A stretch of DNA of 64,000 nt from Dipodascopsis uninucleata var. uninucleata. Its lineage: Eukaryota > Ascomycota > Lipomycetes > Lipomycetales > Lipomycetaceae. The notes under the pieces were generated by a model. It searched no databases. It saw only the letters and a program-made list of their open reading frames with translations, and was not told the DNA's origin. The translations under genes and the position numbers were made by a program. Location: NCBI GenBank assembly GCA_030568195.1, contig JAJLTO010000014.1, positions 391,823 through 455,822 of the forward strand, in the 5' to 3' direction. Of the stretch, positions 1-11,350 are shown one piece after another; the first letter of the stretch is position 1; each line of letters starts with the position of its first letter.

Positions 1-153
1 GCTATGCCACTCTGCATCTTTCGCCATGAAGGTAAGGTACTGCTCTTTGAGCTCATCAGAAACTCCTTTTAGCTCATCAGCGTTATTTTCGTGTTCTTTA
101 TTTTCGCAGTCTGCCTTTTCCTGGCTGAAGGAAGTTCTTTCATCCATAGCCAT
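1..153 (-). CDS. 5' end of an unidentified protein gene, cut by the window edge
   Basis: An open frame of 51 codons starts at the ATG at 153 and runs off the left edge without a stop. The N-terminus is hydrophilic and acidic (MAMDERTSF, then many Glu, Asp and Lys), as in the cytosolic leader of a transporter or an intracellular protein. A second in-frame ATG lies two codons in. I cannot assign a family from 51 residues. The start is preferred because no upstream in-frame ATG is apparent and the upstream bases are AT-rich. Confidence 0.5.
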   Translation of the reverse strand, partial: MAMDERTSFSQEKADCENKEHENNADELKGVSDELKEQYLTFMAKDAEWHS

Positions 154-2506
154 TCTGATGAAAATATATGTTATGCAGCGATCAAGAAAGTAGCGAGTAT
201 GCGTTACTGTTCAGTTTTCTAGATAAGTCAATATATGGTATCAGATATTTTTCGCTAAGATTAATATTTTTTTAGCAATCACGCATAATGGGGGAGGGAC
301 TATTTATCATTTTTATACTGTGTATACTTCTCAGTGCCAAGTAGTTTCATCTGAAGTATCCATAGTACTGATAACTCTTCGCCCCTCTGGGAGCCAATGG
401 GCGTATAATACGAGCTAGATGAGTTGAAGAATATCATTTAGATCACATGCGGGAAACATAGTTTGCTAGGCGTATGTGTTTTTACTTGATTGCGGCGAAA
501 TCAGAAGTTTAGTTTTTGGCTCCATTCATGCAGATTCTACTACAGTTCTTCGCGTCATGTGTGTCGTGAATATCGGTCATTTAGCGATATAGCACATGCG
601 TGTATTATATGGGAACTAGTTGGATTGTCTTCTCCCGTTTGTATTTTCCTCTATACAGAAGTGGAGCTACCACACGGGCAACCTTCGAGACGACGGAAGT
701 CATGATGACGAGATACTTTGCTCGGCAATTGCCAGTTAGTATCCAAGCAAACTGTCGCTCTGATCGCCGGCTCATTTATCACGCGAAGATCGTGTATTGC
801 GGGGTTCGCGGCGGTAATTACAAAATAAGTATGCGTCGCTCCCTTTAAATTTAGATTTGTGGTAAAACTTGGTGGTGTCTATAATATCACTTAGTTGATC
901 TACTCTATGTCTCGGAATCTGGCCGAGGACACCAGTTCGAAGTAAAAGGTAAGTATGGGGATATTATTATGCGGAGAAGCCGTGTATAGATCTAGTAGAT
1001 TTTCTTTTTGAGCACATGCCAAGATGAATTCAAACGCAAATAAAGATTAGTGAACAATGTTCTTTATAGTTCAGTAGTTTAGTAGCGCCACAAATGTCTA
1101 TTTGTGATTCAAAGGAGATCATGAGATTCGTGAGCAGTTTCAGGTAGTTATGCTTGCAGTAGATAAGCATTCCGTTGGCAGCTCTTTGCGAACGAGTTCA
1201 TGGATTATGGCCATGAATTGGCTAATATAAGCATGGTACATGAACACATCAAGAAGTGTGCGGGGCGACAAGGCGAGTCTGCAGGCTACGCGTTTCAGCG
1301 GACTCGTGACTTGGTTAGGTCTTCTACCACTCTACATTATATATAGTAGCTAGCATAGTAGCTGGCATCTTTTGCAGTCGTGCCAACACCGAAGTCACCC
1401 CATTCAGTCATCTCACCTCGGTCTCATTAGGTAGTCTCATTCTAGACTCTATAGCTGCTGCCATCTACTGCCTAGTGCATTTTTTACTAGCCATTGTAGT
1501 AGTTAACTTAACTAGCTGGCTTGGCTATACTGCGGAAACGCAAAAGTGGAAACAAAAAACCGTCTTTGCTTACGGACCCCAAGCCCTATTGCGCCAGAAC
1601 TTGAGATATCGCGGGACCTACCTCTCAGGACCGTCTTATACTAGGAAGTGGGAGACAGAATCCTGATCTGAACACTAAGACGCATATAGATGCTGGAGAT
1701 GTCACTGTAGTATGTAATGTATCACTGGACTTTCCTCGCCAATTGGATAAGTTTTGGCTACCTAATCTTTTCTGTGATGGTGTGTTCGGTAGATTACTTT
1801 TGTTAGCGCACTAATAGGATGCATTACATGAAGGAGGCATACATTGAGTCAATGTACGCCATAGATAAAAACCATCTCACAGTTAATCATTTTATCGCAT
1901 CTTGTAATTTCGAAGCATCAATTCATACAAGATTTCTGTACCATCGTAATTATCGTGGTGTAATTTGCGGTTAGTGGCTTTAAGGCGCCTGTTGCGATGA
2001 CTACTGGGACGTCGTTTGAATTACGCTACATGAGCCGTAGTAGGCAGCCCCGCATTTCTGGAAATACTCAAAAACAGAAAGTCATAATTCTACAGACAAC
2101 CAAACAATTCAATCATGGACCGGTTGCTAGAACTACAGCAACAGCTGCCGTCGTCGTCTACTACGTGGCATTGTGCTCCCGTCAATGGCCCGCTAAGCCG
2201 TTAGATATGCCATATGAAACCAGCAGGTAAGGTGCGCTCTCGCGATAGTGTGTATCCAAATGGTTGTTAATGATCGATCAATACACACCTGCGTGCAGAA
2301 AGCGTGCAGTATTGTAATCATTGTGTTATGATAGTTGGTATCCATTTGACCTCGGGTGCAGAGAAAAGTAGACTGTATAGCCGATTTGGGTATGGTTCTT
2401 GCTGGGATAATGACAAAGGTAATTCAGTCAGCCCTCTTCACTTGTGGAATTTACACAGGCAAGACGTATCGACATATAAACGAAGCTGGAACGATAGTAT
2501 CTCACA
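154..2506. other. Intergenic region, about 2.35 kb, no gene recognised
   Basis: Only short open frames (under 85 codons) that overlap one another and resemble no family. The stretch separates the partial minus-strand gene from the first zinc-cluster regulator and must hold both promoters. I see no tRNA, transposon or telomere-like repeat in it. Confidence 0.5.
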
Positions 2507-4528
2507 ATGAATGAGACTATAGGTGAAGGATCAGATAATACAGATGGAGAATGCTCATCGCAGAGAAAAAGAATAAGACAGCCTTCTAAAAAAATTATTA
2601 AGCGGCGGAGGCAGGTCACAGTCTGCCTAACTTGCGCTCGGAGACGAGTAAAATGCGACAAACAGAAACCTCGGTGCGGTCAATGTAAATATGTGAATGC
2701 AGTTTGTAAATATGCTGAGCCATCGGCTGAGGAATCTGATAAGCGTCATGTAGATGGCGCTGACTGCGAAAAGACAACTGAGGAATACGATGAATGGAAA
2801 TTTATGATCGATATTGGTGGCGATTATAAGCAATATTCTGTTAGTTCGATTAATTGGATGACAGATTTGAAGCAGGACAAAGACATTGAGATATTTGTGC
2901 CTGCGGAAACCAAGGAGATGCCGCAGGCACTGGCACAGAGAGATATAGAAATTCGCAATCTTTTGAGAAAGTATCTACCGATTAAAGAACAAGTAGATCA
3001 GCTAATTGAGACTTACATGTATGCAATACATCCTGGACTGCCAATATTCGAACGTCAATATATAGCGAAAGAATACGCCCTGTTTTGGGAAGTTTACGAA
3101 AAGGGCCAACCTGGGACTCTAGGACACTTTGTTTGCGAGCTTTTCGCGATGCTCTACGCTGCTCATATAACGCTTGATGATCAGTCTAAGTATGATCCAG
3201 AAACGAAGTGGTTTACAAGACCTAGTAAATTCTCGGCGCAAATTCAACATTACCGGCGTGCGGTTGATCTGTCGCTAGAAATATTTCAATTCTTGAATAG
3301 ACCATCTGTTAGGTGTTTTGCTGCCGCACTAATTGTCCAGCTAATGGCCAACAGGAATGCCGGAATTGAGATGGTTATCGAAGCTGCAAGATTAATGCGC
3401 ATAGCAGAGATTTTGGGTCTGCACCGTGATCCTGAGAACTTCAAGTCAGCAAATTTAAGCTATCGAGAAAAACAGTTTCGTCGCAAGTTATGGTGGATGG
3501 TCAATCAGCTGGATTTACTTTCTTCATCATCAAATGGAGTACCTGCTATAACCAGACCTTCACAAGAAAATGTGAAGTTGCCTGAATGGCATAGCACAAC
3601 GGAGATAGAGCATGTGTCGTATATGATAAATGAGAGACATATAATCCTTGCCAATTTTATGCGAAGTTTGTATCAAGATGTTTACGAGAAATCGTCAACG
3701 GAACTTCTCAGCGGCAGTTTAATGGAAGATATGAGGAGTGAGACTCTAGAGAAGGTTGAAGAGCTGAAAAAATTGTCATATGACCACGTTGAAGAGCAGT
3801 TTCTCCGGGAATACCTTGAAGTATTGAGGGACATTGGTATTTTATCAATACAAATTCAGCTATCTAAGACTGATTTATTGTATTACAAAGCTTGCCATGT
3901 CATAGATAGCAATAATTCTGAGGAATGGTATCGAAGGCATCGTGACGTAGTAAAAGCCGCTATTACTACTATAAAGTTCTATCTCAAAATTGCAAACGAT
4001 CCTAAATATTTAATATTTTCTTGGAAGCTCCGAATGTTTAATCAGTTTGCTGCGACTGCGGAGCTCATTCGTGACATATATAGGTTTCCCGATGATCGTA
4101 TAAACGATCCTGATGAAAGAATTTATTATGCGAAAGAAGCTATAAACTGTGCTAAGCGTCTTAATATTGGCGAGCTTAGTACTTCGGTCAGTTGGCAGCT
4201 GACTGTGCTATCGAATTTGGCTGACAAAGTCTTCAAATTCATAGCGGAACATTCAGCGAAGGCTGCAGAGACAGCATTAGATGAGAATGGGTTGGAGGTA
4301 GCGAAGAAAGGAAAGGTTAAAGATAGACAAACAAGTTCCGGCCAGTCTACGGAGATTTTAGAAACCACTGTTCCAGATGACGATTGTGAGAAGTATTGGT
4401 CGTTGCCTTTTGTAGTGCAAGACCAGTCAGAGCAGTTTGAAAATATTATGAATGAGTTTCTTAATTCTAGCGACTGGAACGCTGATTTGTCGAGTTATCC
4501 ATTTGACACTTTGGATATTGTCTTTTAG
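2507..4528 (+). CDS. Zn2Cys6 (Gal4-type) fungal transcription factor
   Basis: Intronless frame of 673 residues from ATG 2507. Residues 40-67 form the binuclear zinc cluster C-x2-C-x6-C-x6-C-x2-C-x6-C (C40, C43, C50, C57, C60, C67) after a basic stretch (KKIIKRRR) that could be a nuclear signal. The middle region has the fungal-specific transcription factor domain, with the hallmark RRKLWWMVNQLD near residues 325-336. The C-terminus is acidic and hydrophobic and may activate. The length fits the family. The target is unknown; neighbours are a second regulator, an MFS exporter and a PDR pump, so a role in drug or xenobiotic response is plausible but inferred. Confidence 0.88.
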   Translation: MNETIGEGSDNTDGECSSQRKRIRQPSKKIIKRRRQVTVCLTCARRRVKCDKQKPRCGQCKYVNAVCKYAEPSAEESDKRHVDGADCEKTTEEYDEWKFMIDIGGDYKQYSVSSINWMTDLKQDKDIEIFVPAETKEMPQALAQRDIEIRNLLRKYLPIKEQVDQLIETYMYAIHPGLPIFERQYIAKEYALFWEVYEKGQPGTLGHFVCELFAMLYAAHITLDDQSKYDPETKWFTRPSKFSAQIQHYRRAVDLSLEIFQFLNRPSVRCFAAALIVQLMANRNAGIEMVIEAARLMRIAEILGLHRDPENFKSANLSYREKQFRRKLWWMVNQLDLLSSSSNGVPAITRPSQENVKLPEWHSTTEIEHVSYMINERHIILANFMRSLYQDVYEKSSTELLSGSLMEDMRSETLEKVEELKKLSYDHVEEQFLREYLEVLRDIGILSIQIQLSKTDLLYYKACHVIDSNNSEEWYRRHRDVVKAAITTIKFYLKIANDPKYLIFSWKLRMFNQFAATAELIRDIYRFPDDRINDPDERIYYAKEAINCAKRLNIGELSTSVSWQLTVLSNLADKVFKFIAEHSAKAAETALDENGLEVAKKGKVKDRQTSSGQSTEILETTVPDDDCEKYWSLPFVVQDQSEQFENIMNEFLNSSDWNADLSSYPFDTLDIVF

Positions 4529-6087
4529 TTCTATCTTTTGAATAATATAGGATAGCCGACTAACTCGCTGAGTTGAAACTGGTAATGTATTAATTTTTGT
4601 TCATTGTAGATATATTGGATATTTAGGGATTGTGAATGGTGTTTCATTTTATTTCTTCTTTTACTTTAAAAAAGCTCACGAGCAGGCATCACTACTCAGC
4701 ATGTATTTTATGAATTTATGACTCCTCTCTAGGAGGTGTAATCAAAACACTCCTATGTATTTTGTAAATAAAAAGTTGATGTTAAATATATTATATACTA
4801 AGACGGCCCTCACTGTCTCTGCAATCTAGTCACTTGCTACCGCCACATGGCAGTTCATATCCTCGCATCTTTCTACATAGCTGCGTGGTCAAGTTGTTTA
4901 CTAACGGAACGCCCATACTGTAATCCAATAACTAACTTTACGTATAAATCGCACCAGCAGTATCTTAAAATGATACAGAAAATGAGTTACTTTGTTATCG
5001 CCGCTTTCTTTGATCAAGCAATCATTATTCAAATAATCGGCAAACATATAGCTAGCGTCACAGACAGGGAATTCCACATAATGGTAGAAACGAAATATAG
5101 CTACGCTATTCTTGAATATAAGTTACTTTCTATATACTTAAAAATACTACTAAACTGCTCTTAGTTTTATTTTTCAAAAAATCTAGTTTTAAGAGAGAAT
5201 GGTCTATGTTGAATTGATAATCTACGGAAGTTTGCTGATGCTGGAAACCAAAATACAACGGTAGAAATTTTATATTATTAGATCTTATTCAAACCGATAA
5301 AGTTCCAGGCCAATACTTTTTATCCGACAAATTAACATGAAAAAATCATCGGAAAATAGTGAACCTCTCTATATTGTCTTAACAGAAGGCATCTAGGTGA
5401 AATATTTCATTCAGCTTCTGTAGAAATATTAATCTGCTGAATGAAGCGTATGCAGAATGATATTCAGTCTCCAAGTAAATACAATTTCGACTTCTTATTC
5501 CTGGCAACGATCTAATATACATGAGCCATAATAACTGCAATAACTGCAGTCAGTTGCTAAGGAGAACTTAATTTTTAGGACTATATCTACGGAGATCAGC
5601 TATCTAAACCTCAGGGCAGAGTCGTTATAATTGTGACTCATAGTGAATCCAAGATCAAGTCTAGCATCGAAAAATGCAAAGTTCAGATGTCAGATGTAAT
5701 ACGCACTAGATTCATACTTGACTATTCAAGTCTCTGTACTACCAAACTTGGTGGAAAAGCTTTTTAGATAAGAGCCATTACTAAATTGTGCCATTTATAA
5801 TGCTGGTATCATGGTTGCGCAGCAATCTCTATGACAGGGCAAGGCTCTGAACTATAGCGGCACTCGATGAACTTGCCAGATGAACGAGAATCTGTAAAAT
5901 ATTAGCTATAGTATTACCTAAACTGAAATGAATATATAAATCAATCGAAAGATTAGCTTATATTTATTACTGGAATTAGTTATGTGATCGCCTGTCAAGT
6001 AAGATGGACGTCGTTTATAATACAGTGGCCAAGCTATATATATATATTGTACGCACACATATTAACTTCGACACTGAATGCATATCA
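4529..6087. other. Intergenic region between two convergent regulator genes
   Basis: About 1.56 kb between the stop codons of the two Zn2Cys6 genes. It holds one ATG-initiated frame of 105 codons (4847-5164) with no recognisable motif and ordinary intergenic base composition, which I regard as chance, and a perfect inverted repeat at 5406-5445 listed separately. Confidence 0.5.
5406..5445. repeat. Perfect 10-bp inverted repeat with 20-nt loop
   Basis: TTCATTCAGC at 5406-5415 is the exact reverse complement of GCTGAATGAA at 5436-5445. It lies between two convergent genes, 1.3 kb and 0.4-0.6 kb from their stops. It could form a hairpin or be a dyad protein site; no poly-T follows. Confidence 0.5.
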
Positions 6088-8383
6088 CTAAAAATTTGTT
6101 AAAAAATCTGTCCATTGCTCATTACCACAGACGCCGAGGCCCTCAAGGTATTGTGGCTCTGAGAAATTCAGAAGATCCATTGATAACTGCGACACAAAAT
6201 CTTCGGCGTTGCCATCGTCGTTTGCATTAGTAGATCTATCGTTGTCTTTAGAATTCTTGCCTCTAGAGTCTCTGCTAAACTCAAATATACTATACGGCGG
6301 AGGGCTTTGGGTGATCTCGCCTGCAAATGGTTGTGGCATGCCTGCTATAATTCCATTTATAAATAAGTCAACTTTAATAGACAAATCTCGAAGGACATTA
6401 GCAGCACTTGACGCAATCGCAAAGCTATTTCCAAAGAGCACGAATATATCGATCGCCTTATCAATAATCTGTCTCGCCGAGATAGTTGCCGCATTTAGAG
6501 GATAGGCAAAGCAAAATCCTACAAGAGATAATGAAGCGTTCCATTGGAACTTATAAACATCATACCATCCGTTAAAAATGTCTGTTTCACTAACAATTTG
6601 ATGAATTATTTGTGTGATAGCAATTGCATGTGCCATACTAGATAGAGCGTGACCATCCGTCAAAGGTGTTATAGACTGCTGCTTCGATTGAAATCGAATG
6701 AAAGGAGTGAAAAGATTCATCATCTGATCATGATAATTAATTTCCATCAGGATCTGTTGTCTCTTAAGCCATACAGGGACTCTGGGATCAAGCTGTAAGA
6801 GCGATTTGTCAGTAGAATATGAAGTTCCATCATTCTTTCGCTTGATTTTCATTCCTTCAGGTAAATTTTGTTCCCATTCCTGAAGTCTATAAATGTCCTG
6901 CGAAAGAGAACTGGCTAACGATTCTGATATTTCTGCCTGCGACAAGCCATTGCCATTTGCTATTGAATTTAGTCTTCTTCTAAAACTTGTATGTATTTCC
7001 CTTACTGCTACAACAAACTTAACACAAACAAAATGATATGTGAGCCAACTTATATTTTGGATTGGAGATAGCAGTCTTACACTGGATTGACTTGTTACTT
7101 CATTGTCTGGAGTCGGCGGTCGACAGGATATAATTGACATATCGATCATCCATGGCCGTCCCAAATAAATACCAGTTTTGGCTTCTAAAGTAAATATTAT
7201 CCACCACAGGCGCCGGCGTAATTCTTGCTCAAGTAATGGAAGATCTTTTGGCGGTTCACGGTGTAGTCCGAATAAGAAAGCTGTCCTTACAGCAACTGCC
7301 AACGTTTGTTGTGCCGTATTCTGAAATGAGGCATTCATTAAGTACACTACACATAAAATATGACACTGTAAGGTAGTTAAGGAAGGACGCTCAAGTTCAA
7401 AGGTAAGAAGTATCTGACATCGACGATAATAGCTTCGACCGGCAACGCTAGGATCGCTCATGTCTAGATCGGTCTTTGAAGACTTATTTTGACGAACTCT
7501 AGGAAAGAGAGCTGTACCATACTGAAGACAAAGAGCTAGTATAATATCAACAATAGGGGATGGCTTTCGATGCCTTTTTTCCTGCGAGGCATTCCATAAT
7601 GAATTGTAAAGATCCGTGATTATCTGCTCGTCTATGAGGGGGAATGTGCAGTTGTACGTTTCCCAAAAAAGATTAAGAAAGTAGTCTTCCTGAGATCGAG
7701 TGAGGTAATCGCTGTCAACGTACATTCCATCAATAACTGATAGCTCGGCAGGATCATCTCGTCTGGGCCCATTTGGACTACTGAACACTTTACTAGGCGC
7801 AAGTGGCTGAATATATTGATGGTAGTTTTTCTGTTGCATCGCAGAATCAAAGTATCTGCTTAGTCTATTGATGAAAAATGTAAGTGAAGAAGGTCCATGA
7901 AAATACCTAGTCTGGTGCTCAATGTTGTTTGTCCAAACACCATCGACTCCCCATTCTTCACATTGTGAATCAATTCGCATAGAAGACACTGCCACAATAC
8001 TATTCGATCGAGAAGAAGGATCAATGTTATCTGATGAAGAAGATTCTGTCTGGTCACTAACAGCTTTCTCGAGCTGCTGTTCGAGACCTTTGATCCGCTC
8101 TCTTAGACTAAATATTTCTCTATATCGTATCAATTAGATGGCCATCAAATTAATTAATCTGTAGCAATACTTACTTAGCAGCAGAAGAGGGGACTGTATC
8201 CCGGTTGCCAATTGATATGCCAATATTTGTGCAGTGGCAACCTTTGGTTTTGCAGTTCTTACAAGGTATATCATTATCACACTTAATACGGTATTGTCGA
8301 CAGCGATCACAGGCTCTCGACACCTGTGCACGTTTTGACTTTGTAGCGGCCTCTGGTCTGCTCTTCGTTATTTTCCGCTGCAT
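6088..8383 (-). CDS. Zn2Cys6 transcription factor with one intron, XlnR/AmyR-like layout
   Basis: Two exons: 8383-8175 and 8119-6088, 746 residues. The 55-base intron (8174-8120) has GTAAGT, a CTAAT branch site and TAG; splicing turns GCT GCT AA + A into Lys and joins SSAA-K-EIFSLRERIKGLEQ. Exon 1 carries the zinc cluster (C25, C28, C35, C41, C44, C51) and exon 2 starts with a short leucine-rich coiled coil, then the fungal-specific factor domain with RRRLWWIIFTLEA and a following GRP motif. The gene is divergent from the MFS exporter at 9124 across a 740-base shared promoter with repeated CGGAG sites, so it is a good candidate for that exporter's regulator (inference). The apparent stop at 8171 lies inside the intron and is not a mutation. 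Confidence 0.87.
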
Positions 8384-9123
8384 TCCGCTTTACAGACTAA
8401 ATAACCGTTTATGATCCTGTACGATATATCGATGTCCGTTAGATCACGTGTATTGGAGATTTCGTTACAATATCAAAGATCAATAAAAATTTTGATCAGC
8501 GCATGTAGTCTTCAGTGAAATACGGTAATCATTTGTGACGAGAGTGATTGATAAGCAGAATTTGTCACCGAGAAGTGGGCATCTATCTGCAGTGTCCAGA
8601 AAGAAAGGAAATACACATGCTAATGACTACTTCATGAAACTGTTTTAATTCTTTCAGATTTTGTATTCTGAACCCTATTTAAATTAAACTCCGACAATTC
8701 AGCGCATAGCGGTTGCGTTACCGGAGTTTATAGGAGTTTGTTTAGCATTGTCATTCTGCTACGGCTGAATTTCGCACAATCTGTATAGATAATTTTAATC
8801 GTTTTGGTCCAAGGGCCAAAAGGATATCACGGAGTATTATCCCATTAACTCAAGGGATAGAAACCTTTTATCCAATGGACACACCCTTAGTTGGTAAGAA
8901 CTCTCCTGTTAGTAGTAATTGTACCGATATAGGTAGGCCCTGTAGACCAGGAATTCAAATGCACCTACGGAGTGTCCGAGATCATGCGCACGCGTCATTG
9001 TACTCTTTGCAATTCAGACCGTTATTATGATATAAGCGATATTAAGATGGTCTATTTAAGCTCGATATGTCGCTCTATTGACGTGTCCAGACAAGGCAAA
9101 GTATGCTTTAACTATATGTCTAT
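8384..9123. promoter_or_regulatory. Divergent promoter with four CGGAG zinc-cluster-type sites
   Basis: The region between the Zn2Cys6 gene (minus) and the MFS gene (plus) contains CTCCG at 8689-8693 and CGGAG at 8722-8726, 8830-8834 and 8968-8972. The first two are part of a perfect 9-base inverted repeat, TAAACTCCG (8685-8693) and CGGAGTTTA (8722-8730). The last forms CGG-N5-CCG (8968-8978). CGG triplets in inverted or everted arrangement are the known half-sites of Zn2Cys6 factors; binding here is inferred. Confidence 0.5.
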
Positions 9124-9133
9124 ATGTCTGTAG
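9116..9133 (+). promoter_or_regulatory. Overlapping five-codon upstream ORF at the MFS start
   Basis: ATG at 9116 opens a frame of five codons ending in TAG at 9131-9133. It overlaps, out of frame, the proposed start codon of the exporter at 9124. If included in the mRNA it would reduce initiation at 9124 or favour a later in-frame ATG at 9139. Transcript start is unknown. Confidence 0.35.
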
Positions 9134-10969
9134 TCGATATGGAATGCAAATCCCCCAATACTACAAATGTTCTACAAGATGGAGGAAGTACAGAGCAGCA
9201 AAATGAGCAGCAAAATGAGCAGCCAGGAATGGAGGAAAGCCAAGAGAAATTGGATGCGAACTCATCTAACGGGACCAATGACCGAAAAATCAGAGGGGTG
9301 CGCTGGGTATTGGTATGTATCGGGATTTTCTCTGCCAATATCTTGTATGGTCTCGACAACACGATAGCTGCAGATCTACAGGGTCCAATTGGAGAAACTT
9401 TTAGCGATTACCACCGTATAGGATGGCTAGGAATTGGATTCTGCTTGGGAGCAACTGCTTTCATTCTCCCACTTGGTAAAGCATATACTGTGTTTGATAA
9501 CAAGTGGATGTTTGTTGGTTGTCTAGCTATGTTTGCTGCAGGAAGTGCTCTATGTGGCGGGGCACCAAATATGAACGCTATTATTATTGGTCGTGTGTGG
9601 GCAGGTGCTGGAGGCGCTGGAATGTACTTGGGGTGAGTGTGACTTGATATTGAATACAAAATGCATATGCTAACAAAGAACGAGGCACTGCCTGCCAATT
9701 ATCTGTTGATCCATAGAAATCTAAATCTTCTTACAGCCCTTACTACGCCAAAAGAGCAACCACTGTATATCGCGATCATCGGACTCATATACGGAGTCGG
9801 TAGTATTCTTGGTCCAATCGTTGGAGGTTGCTTCGCCGATAGTTCTGCGACCTGGAGATGGGTATGTTGTATTTTGATTATCTTTTGATCTGGACGTGCA
9901 CACCACTAACATTCTACACTACCTGAAGGGATTCTATATAAATCTTCTGATCTTCGGTGTTATGGTTCCGATATACGTATTCTTAGTCCCTTCGCTTCCT
10001 CAGCAGATAAATCTGACGCTAGCACAAAAGATTCGAAACTTCGACTGGCTCGGTATAATCCTTTCTATTGGCGTTAATGTATCATTCGTGCTTATTTTTG
10101 CGTTTGGTGGCATTATATGGCCATGGAATGACGGTCGTACGATTGCGCTATTTGTCGTATTTGGATTGGTCACTATAGCATTTGCAGTTACTCAGTATTT
10201 CTGTATTTTAACCACCAAAGAAGATCGGTTATTCCCAGGGCAGTTTCTTCGAAGACGTACGCTAGTGGTACTATATGTACTAATGTCATGTGGTGGAGCA
10301 GCATTATTTGTCGCTGTTTACTATATTCCACTTTTCTTTCAGTTTGTTCATGGCGACAGTGGAACGCAGTCCGCCGTTCGATTGCTACCATTTATTTGCT
10401 TTTATGTGACATCTATTCTACTTTGTGGATATTTTATGCCCAAAACAGGCTACTATATGCTATGGTATCTTGCGAGCGGTATCTTGATTACGATAGGTGC
10501 TGCTTTGATGTATACGGTGCGTAGCTATACTAATCCTGCAAAAATATATGGCTATTCGATTGTTTTAGGACTTGGCATGGCGACCACACAAGCAGGATAT
10601 GCTGTGGCCACAAAAATGGTTACTCCAGATCAGATAGTAACATGTATTCAGTTTATGAATATTTCTCAAGGTCAAAGTCAACTTATAGGTCTCACAGTAG
10701 CCAGTACAATATTTCAGAATTTGACATTTCGAGGCATTAAAAATGTCTTGGACAAAGTTACTGCTAGTACTGGTGTCACTTATTCAAACGCAGACATTGA
10801 ATCAGCTATCGCAGGTGCTAAAAGTAGTATTTTCTCGGAAGTGACTGCAGATGTAAAGAGTAAGCTAATAGACGTCATCGTTCGTAGTATTAACGATGCA
10901 TACATATTAGCACTATCTGCAGGTGCACTGTATATAGTAGCTTCATGTCTGTTAATAAGAGAAAATTAA
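9124..10969 (+). CDS. MFS drug:H+ antiporter, DHA2 (14-TM) type, two introns
   Basis: Exons 9124-9632, 9717-9861 and 9929-10969 give 564 residues. Intron 1 (9633-9716, GTGAGT...TAG) and intron 2 (9862-9928, GTATGT, ACTAAC branch, AAG) restore the family string: GAGGAGMYLG-NLNLLTALTTP, and TWRW-GFYINLL. A hydrophilic, Gln/Glu-rich N-tail of about 55 residues is followed by the first helix, the D-N-T-I-A motif after it, the GRVWAGAGGAG loop and the antiporter-like GSILGPIVGG motif, all typical of plasma or vacuolar membrane multidrug exporters. It is divergent from a zinc-cluster regulator and convergent with the PDR pump. A decayed copy of its 3' end lies at 41250-41470. Confidence 0.9.
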
Positions 10970-11350
10970 CTAGAATTTATTTTTATTAGGGCAGAATTAC
11001 ATAAACTATAAACTATGACGTTCTACAAAATGAAAAATGTGCTCAAAACAAATATTAGCATTATTACACTTAACATGCTCAGAATTACAATATTTGGTAA
11101 GAACTAAGTTAAATAATGAAAATTAAAATATTCATAATGTCTATTTATTCATTTTAATATATTTCAAAATATCAAGTCCTGCCATAACTTGAGATAATCA
11201 GCAGTAGGCTTACATTCAGTTTCTTAAAACCTATGACCCCAGAACATCTGCTTAAACAATGAATCGCGCTACTCTTTCAATACCAAAAATATAAGAGAGC
11301 GATCAATTAATAAATGTATATAACCTTCGATAATTTAAGTATTATATGCC
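10970..11350. other. Convergent 3' flank between MFS and ABC genes
   Basis: 380 AT-rich bases between two stop codons. Its left part is matched by bases following the MFS relic near 41430-41470, so it belongs to the duplicated block. No gene seen. Confidence 0.5.

Noticed and set aside
4847-5164. 105-codon ATG frame on the plus strand.
   Set aside because: No family resemblance; between two convergent genes, and composition like the flanking DNA.
8120-8174. In-frame stop in the second Zn2Cys6 gene, as if split in two.
   Set aside because: GTAAGT, a CTAAT branch site and TAG define a 55-base intron and the join restores the coiled-coil linker.
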